From positions 1 to 33,694 of the forward strand of contig CAIQNQ010000145.1 of the NCBI GenBank assembly GCA_903873165.1: a stretch of DNA of 33,694 nucleotides, read 5' to 3'. The position numbers and the translations under genes are program-made. This DNA comes from an uncultured Methylococcaceae bacterium. Lineage in GTDB: Bacteria > Pseudomonadota > Gammaproteobacteria > Methylococcales > Methylomonadaceae. Below are positions 26,481 through 33,694 of this stretch, one piece after another. Every line of letters starts with the position of its first letter. Positions within the stretch are counted from its first letter, which is position 1. The notes beneath the pieces are model-generated. The model saw only the letters and a list, made by a program, of their open reading frames with translations. It searched no databases and was not told the DNA's origin.

Positions 26481-26590
26481 TCCATGATTTGGTGGCGTTA
26501 TTCGGGGAATTTTTTCACTTGATTTTCAGTCTATTATAATACTCGTTTTTTGTTTGTTATGTATTACAGTATTATGACTTTTGGTTAGAG
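26481..26590 (-). repeat. Diverged upstream element, copy 2 (before broken flippase)
   Basis: This is the second copy of the element at 25335-25440, about 95 bp before the start of the broken flippase. On the minus strand it holds GAGTATTATAATAG with a perfect TATAAT (26534-26539), a likely -10 box. Confidence 0.6.
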
Positions 26591-26626
26591 TATGTGAAAC
26601 TATATCTTATAACCGCCTTAGTAAAA

Positions 26627-27139
26627 TCAGATATCCATAAACATCATGGGTAAACCATACGTTAATACAAAATAACTGAACGCCAAAATAACACTTGTGC
26701 TCATTTTGGTCATAAACGACTGACGCAAAATATAGCTTAAGACAGCAATATACCAAACCACTAAGACAGCACCGATTGCGATTGATATTTCTTCGGCATC
26801 TTTATAATGTCTCATAACCATATAAAAATAGAGTCCTTCTGTCATAGTCGCCAAAGTCATCATGAAGTTTTCGCAGATAAAAATAGCCGTATACATCTGA
26901 CTAAAGTACTGCCACTTTTTAAAAATCAGTAAATAAGTAGCAATCGATGAAAAAGCCATTATGGTACGCAAAGAAACTTCTAAGGTACCATCAGCAAAAT
27001 CTGCTATCAAGCCTTCCACGATAATGCCTGAGACAAGATAAAAAATAACCGCTTTCCACATAAAAGACTTAGATGGAAATAACTCAATAGGATTATTTCT
27101 AAACCAACACAAAGAGAGATATTTGATTAATAAATTCAT
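26627..27139 (-). CDS. Hypothetical integral membrane protein
   Basis: This 170-residue protein has four or five predicted membrane segments, around VIFYLVSGIIVEGLI, TIMAFSSIATYLLIF, ISIAIGAVLVVWYIAVLSYI and VILAFSYFVLTYGLPMMF. The short polar N-terminus is MNLLIKYLSLCWFRNNP. I do not recognise a named family; it vaguely resembles Yip1-like small membrane proteins. It lies downstream of mgtE on the same strand with a 121-bp gap, so it may or may not be in that transcript. Confidence 0.7.
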   Translation of the reverse strand: MNLLIKYLSLCWFRNNPIELFPSKSFMWKAVIFYLVSGIIVEGLIADFADGTLEVSLRTIMAFSSIATYLLIFKKWQYFSQMYTAIFICENFMMTLATMTEGLYFYMVMRHYKDAEEISIAIGAVLVVWYIAVLSYILRQSFMTKMSTSVILAFSYFVLTYGLPMMFMDI

Positions 27140-27260
27140 TTGAAAAAAACTCTTACTTAACTAAAACAGATATTTAAAACAGGGTGAAAAAATTCAAGCC
27201 ACTACTATTATACGTAATACAAGAACTCATTGGGTTAAGATTACGTGACTATAAAAGGCA

Positions 27261-28751
27261 TTATTTAATTAAAAACAAACTCGCTAAGCCCAAGAAGATA
27301 AAGAAACCCATTGAATCCGTGATAGCCGTTAAAATAACACTAGTACCCACAGCTGGATCTTTATCAAATTTATAACGTAATAAGGGAATAGCCAAGCCTA
27401 CCACAGCGGCTAAAATTAAATTAATAAACATCGCCACAGCCATAACGACTGATAGCGAGGCATCCCAATACAACAAGAAACTTAACCCACCCATAATCAA
27501 ACCAATAAAAGTCCCATTAATCAAAGATAAGCCCAGTTCTTTTTTAATCAACCGACCGACATTATTCGCATTGATATGCCCTAATGCTAAAGAACGGATA
27601 ATCAACATACTGGTTTGATTTCCCGTATTACCGCCCATTGCGGCAATAATCGGCATCAGCGACGCCAAAGAAACCAACTGTAAGATGATGTCTTCAAACA
27701 CCCCGATAATTCGTGTCGAAATAAAGGCAGTACCGATATTAATTAATAACCAACCCCAGCGATTTCGAGCGCTCTTCCAAACACTAGAGAATAAATCTTC
27801 ATCTTCGCCTACCCCAGCTTTGATCAACAAATCTTCGTCTGATTTTTCACGGATATAATCAAGGATATTATCCACACACAATCGACCTTGAAGACGTCCT
27901 TCACTATCGACTACGGGCGCAGAAATTAAATCATAACGCTCAAATGCTCTAGCCGCTTCTGATGTCTCTTGATCAATCTGAAACCGAATAAAATCCGTTA
28001 CCATCACATCAGAAACTTGTTGCATCGGCAAATGGGTTAATAATCGCTGCAATGGCAAAACGCCTTGCACTTTATCGAACTGATCAACCACAAACAATTT
28101 ATCTGTATGACTAGGGAGTTTACCTAACTTTCTAATATAACCAATAATCGCTTTTAAATTAAGGTCTTCCCTGATGGTAATCATGCCAAAATCCATCAAA
28201 GCACCGACTTGATTTTCCTGATACGACAAGATGTCGTCTAAATGCTTTCGCTCCTCATTATTAAGCGTCCTGAGAATCTTCAGCATTGTCCGTTTAGGCA
28301 AATCTGAAGCAATATCCGCTAACTCATCGGCATTTAAATTACCCGCTACCGTCGCTAATTCTTCTACTTCCATAATAGAAATCAGTGTATGCCTAACAGC
28401 ATCAGACACTTCTAATAGGACTTGACCTTCATGCTGAGCCTTAACGGCATCCCAGGCTATTTGACGCTGATCTAAAGGTAAAGACTCTAAAATATACGCG
28501 ATATCCGCCGGATGTAAATGTTCAAATTTTTCCTGCAGACGGACTTGATGTTGATTATGCAGTAAGGCTTCAATCAATTCATGATTGGCACCAGGACCTC
28601 TTTCAACTAATGATTTTTCTAAGTGCTGTTTTTCAAGCAAATTGATAACTTCTTGAAGCTGATGCTCTAAGAATTGCGCCGAATGTGTTTTTTCAGTAGC
28701 TTGCATAGTACACTGCTCTTTAATAATTAAAGATGAAACATCAGCCCTCAC
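27261..28751 (-). CDS. mgtE: Magnesium transporter MgtE
   Basis: This 496-residue protein has the full MgtE layout. A cytoplasmic N-domain has KFEHLHPADIAYILESLP. Two CBS domains follow, around VDQFDKVQGVLPLQRLL and RYDLISAPVVDSEGRLQGRL. Five C-terminal membrane helices include the signature LMPIIAAMGGNTGNQTSMLI and the pore-lining end AVGTSVILTAITDSMGFFIF. It is a Mg-gated Mg2+ channel of the inner membrane. A GTGAGG ribosome binding site supports ATG 28751. An ATG 15 codons later (MQATEKTHSAQ) is an alternative. It lies 39 bp after proB on the same strand. Confidence 0.95.
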   Translation of the reverse strand: MRADVSSLIIKEQCTMQATEKTHSAQFLEHQLQEVINLLEKQHLEKSLVERGPGANHELIEALLHNQHQVRLQEKFEHLHPADIAYILESLPLDQRQIAWDAVKAQHEGQVLLEVSDAVRHTLISIMEVEELATVAGNLNADELADIASDLPKRTMLKILRTLNNEERKHLDDILSYQENQVGALMDFGMITIREDLNLKAIIGYIRKLGKLPSHTDKLFVVDQFDKVQGVLPLQRLLTHLPMQQVSDVMVTDFIRFQIDQETSEAARAFERYDLISAPVVDSEGRLQGRLCVDNILDYIREKSDEDLLIKAGVGEDEDLFSSVWKSARNRWGWLLINIGTAFISTRIIGVFEDIILQLVSLASLMPIIAAMGGNTGNQTSMLIIRSLALGHINANNVGRLIKKELGLSLINGTFIGLIMGGLSFLLYWDASLSVVMAVAMFINLILAAVVGLAIPLLRYKFDKDPAVGTSVILTAITDSMGFFIFLGLASLFLIK

Positions 28752-28790
28752 CCAACCGCTTTTAATTCTCTATTTAGGGTATATAGAAGC

Positions 28791-30936
<2,146 letters not shown>

Positions 30937-30973
30937 CTAAACGCCGCCACACTCAAAACCAACTGATAAAAAC

Positions 30974-31008
30974 AAAAAAAGCCCCGTCTTAAAGGACGGA
31001 GCTTTTTT
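30974..31008 (-). terminator. Rho-independent terminator after rpmA
   Basis: The stem pairs GCCCCGTC (30981-30988) with GACGGAGC (30995-31002), flanked by A7 and T6 tracts. It is fully paired on the minus strand (one G-U) and ends there in a U7 tract. It lies 60 bp past rpmA and 41 bp before the obgE start, so obgE needs its own promoter or read-through. Confidence 0.9.
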
Positions 31009-31070
31009 AAAGCTTTCGGGTTAATATAGATAACCCTATCTCATAGCCGTTTACAATCAATCTATACGTT

Positions 31071-31328
31071 TTAAGCTGTAACGATGCTGATATATTTACG
31101 ACTATTAGGGCCTTTAATTTGGAAAGCCACTTTACCATCTGCCGTAGCAAATATAGTATGATCCTTACCAATACCTACATTTTCACCAGGGTGAAACTGT
31201 GTACCACGTTGACGAACAATAATGTTGCCTGCTATAACTGATTCACCACCGTAGCGTTTAACACCTAAACGCTTTGCATTAGAATCACGACCGTTTCGGG
31301 TACTACCACCCGCTTTCTTATGAGCCAT
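31071..31328 (-). CDS. rpmA: 50S ribosomal protein L27
   Basis: This 85-residue protein has the L27 signature [20 protein letters not shown] and continues with [20 protein letters not shown]. The length is normal. An AGGAG ribosome binding site lies before the ATG. It follows rplU by 18 bp in the usual pair and is followed by a strong terminator. L27 reaches the peptidyl-transferase centre of the 50S subunit. Confidence 0.98.
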   Translation of the reverse strand: MAHKKAGGSTRNGRDSNAKRLGVKRYGGESVIAGNIIVRQRGTQFHPGENVGIGKDHTIFATADGKVAFQIKGPNSRKYISIVTA

Positions 31329-31346
31329 TTGTAACTCCTATATCTT

Positions 31347-31658
31347 TTAAGCAGAAATGCCAGTAATCTGGATTTCTGTGTAATATTGACGATGCCCCTG
31401 TTTTTTCATATGGTGCTTACGTCTTCTGAATTTAATTATTCTTACTTTGTCATGTCTACCTTGAGACAGTACAGTCGCTGTAACTTTACTACCTTCAAGG
31501 AAAGGAAGGCCTACTTTAACAGCTTCGTCTGATTGAATCATCAGTACTTTATCAAATTCAATGCTGTCGCCAACGCCTAGCTCCAACTTTTCTATTTTTA
31601 AATAAGTACCTTCTTCAACGCGGTACTGTTTACCACCTGTTTGAATTACCGCATACAT
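31347..31658 (-). CDS. rplU: 50S ribosomal protein L21
   Basis: This is a 103-residue protein from ATG 31658 ([20 protein letters not shown]), the standard L21 length and start. A GGAG ribosome binding site lies 9 bases upstream. Six further in-frame codons back to 31676 are open but not part of L21. The C-terminal half has [19 protein letters not shown], the rRNA-binding region. It is the first gene of the rplU-rpmA transcript, with a near-consensus promoter about 40 bp upstream. Confidence 0.97.
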   Translation of the reverse strand: MYAVIQTGGKQYRVEEGTYLKIEKLELGVGDSIEFDKVLMIQSDEAVKVGLPFLEGSKVTATVLSQGRHDKVRIIKFRRRKHHMKKQGHRQYYTEIQITGISA

Positions 31659-31704
31659 CTGAGCAAGCTCCATCAAGCATTAATCTATTAAAATTTAATC
31701 GACA

Positions 31705-31733
31705 ATTATATTTTTAAAAACACATCTAGTCAA
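31705..31733 (-). promoter_or_regulatory. Near-consensus sigma70-type promoter of rplU-rpmA
   Basis: On the minus strand TTGACT (31728-31733) and a perfect TATAAT (31705-31710) are separated by exactly 17 bases. The start point would be near 31697, giving a leader of about 40 nt. Confidence 0.8.
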
Positions 31734-31838
31734 TCAAAATTCACTTTTAAAGTTATAATACTACAAACAATGCGTTTACAATTCCATTCGCACTCCAGCA
31801 AATTTTTAATCACATCGGCACTTAATTTTATATTACGT

Positions 31839-31844
31839 TATAAT
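31839..31844 (+). promoter_or_regulatory. Putative -10 element of the ispB promoter
   Basis: A perfect TATAAT lies about 80 bp before the ispB ATG in the intergenic region shared with rplU. There is no good -35 match at the usual distance, so the promoter may be weak or activator-dependent. Confidence 0.4.
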
Positions 31845-31922
31845 ATCCATAATAAGTGTACATCTTATATAGTGCATCGTTATTATAGACAACAAAAACT
31901 CAACAGGGCCGGCTTTCAATAA

Positions 31923-32933
31923 ATGTCATTGCAATCACAACTAGACCCAAACATCAAGACACCAATCGATTTTAATTTAATCAAAAACTTAACCTCTAAC
32001 GAAGTCAAAGCCGTTGATCAACTTATTATCGATGAACTCAGCTCAGATGTTATTCTTATTAATCAAATGGGGCATTATATTGTCGGGAACGGCGGTAAAA
32101 GATTGCGTCCTATGCTACTGCTATTGGCGGCTAAAGCCCTCGGCAATGTCGCAACTAACCATCTAACGCTAGCCGCTGTTATCGAGTTTATTCATACCGC
32201 TACCTTATTGCATGATGACGTAGTGGATGAGTCTGATTTAAGGCGAGGCAAAGAGTCTGCCAATGTAGTATGGGGCAATGCCGCTACTGTGTTAGTAGGT
32301 GATTATCTATATTCTAGTGCCTTCGAAATGATGGTAAGAACTGGCAATATGCGGGTAATGGAGATATTATCCAAAACCACCACAGCCATTGCCGAAGGTG
32401 AAGTTCTTCAACTATTAAACTGTAATAATCCAGAAACCACAGAAAATAAGTATCTAGAAGTCATTGCCCGAAAAACGGCTATTTTATTTAGTGCAGCTAC
32501 CCGCTTAAGTGCCGTTATAGTGGACGCCACTGTCGAAGTAGAGGAGGGCTTAGCTCAATACGGTCAACACCTTGGTATAGCCTTTCAGTTGATTGATGAT
32601 GTCTTGGATTACAAATCCAGCCCAGAAGATTTAGGTAAAAATCTAGGCGACGATCTAGCTGAAGGCAAACCAACCTTACCATTAATTTATGCCATCCAAA
32701 ATGGCTCAGTAGAAGACGCTAAAATCATCATTGAGGCCATACAAAATGGCAATCGTGAGGCGTTTAATGACGTATACACAATAGTTAAAAAAACCCAAGC
32801 CATTGCTTATACTGAGCAACGCGCTGATGAAGAAGCCGAAAAAGCCATTAATGCTTTAAATATTCTACCCGCTTCGGAGTACAAAGATGCTCTCATCTTA
32901 CTCGCGAAATTCTCTGTTCAACGAAACCACTAA
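31923..32933 (+). CDS. ispB: Octaprenyl diphosphate synthase IspB
   Basis: This 336-residue trans-isoprenyl diphosphate synthase has a GNGGKRLRP substrate motif (56-63), the first Asp-rich motif DDVVD (98-102, in LLHDDVVDESDLRRG) and the second DDVLD (225-229, in QLIDDVLDYKS). It elongates farnesyl diphosphate to the side chain of ubiquinone or menaquinone. It is divergent from rplU, as in many gammaproteobacteria. The long-chain specificity and hence the name rest on overall similarity and this context. A small acidic gene follows 11 bp downstream. Confidence 0.93.
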   Translation: MSLQSQLDPNIKTPIDFNLIKNLTSNEVKAVDQLIIDELSSDVILINQMGHYIVGNGGKRLRPMLLLLAAKALGNVATNHLTLAAVIEFIHTATLLHDDVVDESDLRRGKESANVVWGNAATVLVGDYLYSSAFEMMVRTGNMRVMEILSKTTTAIAEGEVLQLLNCNNPETTENKYLEVIARKTAILFSAATRLSAVIVDATVEVEEGLAQYGQHLGIAFQLIDDVLDYKSSPEDLGKNLGDDLAEGKPTLPLIYAIQNGSVEDAKIIIEAIQNGNREAFNDVYTIVKKTQAIAYTEQRADEEAEKAINALNILPASEYKDALILLAKFSVQRNH

Positions 32934-32944
32934 TTGAAACACTT

Positions 32945-33331
32945 ATGACTAATTGGCGCCTTTCCACTACCGAAAAAACATCGGCGATTGAAATTGAAAC
33001 TTGGACTAAAGACAACCTTACCCTTACCTTAGAAACCGTTTGGGACAGTGGCTCTGCATTAATAGAAGCCAATGAAAAACCTAACATTGACTTAACTAAC
33101 ACTGATGGCATCGATATTTACATTATTGAATACCCACTAGAAATTGAAGAGCTTTGTGAAGGTGAGACTCAAATCATTCATCCAGATGAAATATCTTTGG
33201 AAGAAGAAAACCGTTTAAATGATTTGATTGAATCCGCAGACGACACTGACGTTTTAGAAGCTGAAGGCTGGGAACTTGAAGACCATGAACTTTATTTCCA
33301 CGGCGTATTAAAACTAGAAGCTGTTAATTAA
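32945..33331 (+). CDS. Small acidic protein of unknown function
   Basis: This 128-residue, Glu/Asp-rich protein (WRLSTTEKTSAIEIETWTKD and EGWELEDHELYFHGVLKLEA) has no signal peptide or membrane segment. I do not recognise the family. It starts 11 bp after ispB and is probably co-transcribed with it. The 3' end abuts a transposase remnant on the other strand, and the normal-looking C-terminus suggests the gene itself is intact. Confidence 0.6.
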   Translation: MTNWRLSTTEKTSAIEIETWTKDNLTLTLETVWDSGSALIEANEKPNIDLTNTDGIDIYIIEYPLEIEELCEGETQIIHPDEISLEEENRLNDLIESADDTDVLEAEGWELEDHELYFHGVLKLEAVN

Positions 33332-33334
33332 ATC

Positions 33335-33694
33335 ACTTTCCTTGTAATAGCACAGAATGTCCAAGGCCGTACAGCCAATGTCGGTGCAGAATAATAATGC
33401 CGTATAGACACGCTGCCCATCAATTTCTCCTGCCAGTTCAAAGCGTGACAAATCATCAAAACGGACTTTGTCCGCAAACTTGCGCGGTCGGCCTTTGGCT
33501 TTTTGTTCACCAGTATATAACCAGTGCAGATCAGCATCATGCCGTAACTGGTACGCCCACTTTTGGGTGAAAAACTGGCATCGATTGCTGCCACCCATTC
33601 GCCACTATTCGGCAAGTCCTTCAAGCTCAGCAGGTTGAAGGTAACAAAATCGAACGAGCGACGAAACCATCTCGAAAAGGTTTTTTCATTCAGA
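33335..33694 (-). pseudogene. Degraded DDE transposase (IS remnant, runs off right edge)
   Basis: Read on the minus strand from base 33694, one frame gives NEKTFSRWFRRSFDFVTFNL then GEWVAAIDASFSPKSGRTSYG, the part of a DDE transposase that holds the first catalytic Asp. A second frame continues with DADLHWLYTGEQKAKGRPRK, FDDLSRFELAGEIDG and ALLFCTDIGCTALDILCYYK, a much later part of the same kind of protein. The residues between them are missing and the frame changes near 33535-33555. The similarity ends at about 33335, next to the stop of the acidic gene. The exact IS family (IS4 or IS701-like) is uncertain. Confidence 0.7.

Noticed and set aside
31659-31676. Longer L21 start at 31676
   Set aside because: L21 begins at MYAVI in the family, and the GGAG ribosome binding site falls inside the extra six codons.
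33314-33624. Two independent overlapping minus-strand genes
   Set aside because: Both frames are parts of one internally deleted, frameshifted transposase.

Overview
The window looks like a chromosomal segment of an AT-rich gammaproteobacterium. The evidence is the protein-level character of IspB, ObgE, ProB, MgtE, MobB/MoeA and DUF3422, together with the divergent ispB / rplU-rpmA-obgE-proB arrangement. A methanotroph-like (Methylococcales) host would fit, but that is an impression and not proven by the sequence.

Layout. (1) Positions 1-4952, minus strand, form a surface-adhesin module. It has an AIDA-type strand-loop-strand repeat protein ending in RTX repeats and a type I secretion-like C-terminus, a TibC/Aah-type O-heptosyltransferase, and the start of a large repeat adhesin that leaves the window at base 1. 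A leftover RTX C-terminal tail lies between the first two genes. (2) Positions 5342-12442 are a mixed stretch: a membrane J-domain protein, mobB-moeA (molybdenum cofactor), a YjdM/PhnA-type zinc-ribbon protein, a DUF3422 membrane protein, a small acidic protein, a secreted beta-helix protein and a DUF1640-like coiled-coil protein. (3) Positions 12587-25262, minus strand, are a tightly packed polysaccharide locus. Read in the direction of transcription it holds a Wzx-type flippase, a CgeB-like glycosyltransferase, a WaaL/Wzy-like ligase or polymerase, two GT4 enzymes, an internally deleted acyltransferase, a GT2, a methyltransferase, two more GT4s, a second methyltransferase and a last GT4. (4) Positions 25263-26626 are a scar: the first 48 codons of an FAD-dependent dehydrogenase meet the first half of a second flippase, and a diverged ~105-bp upstream element occurs before both the intact and the broken flippase. 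(5) Positions 26627-33331 are mostly housekeeping: a membrane protein, mgtE, proB, obgE, rpmA and rplU on the minus strand, then ispB and a small acidic protein on the plus strand. A degraded transposase runs off the right end.

How the genes work together. The heptosyltransferase probably modifies Ser residues in the SGG motifs of the neighbouring repeat protein, which appears to be exported by type I secretion and not as a classical autotransporter. The polysaccharide locus carries assembly and decoration functions but no nucleotide-sugar synthesis genes and no export or length-control genes, so precursors and the export apparatus must come from elsewhere. The accessory half of the window holds several broken genes (an RTX tail, a DUF1640 copy, the acyltransferase, the flippase, the FAD enzyme and a transposase), which points to active turnover of surface-structure loci. 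I saw no tRNA, rRNA or CRISPR array.
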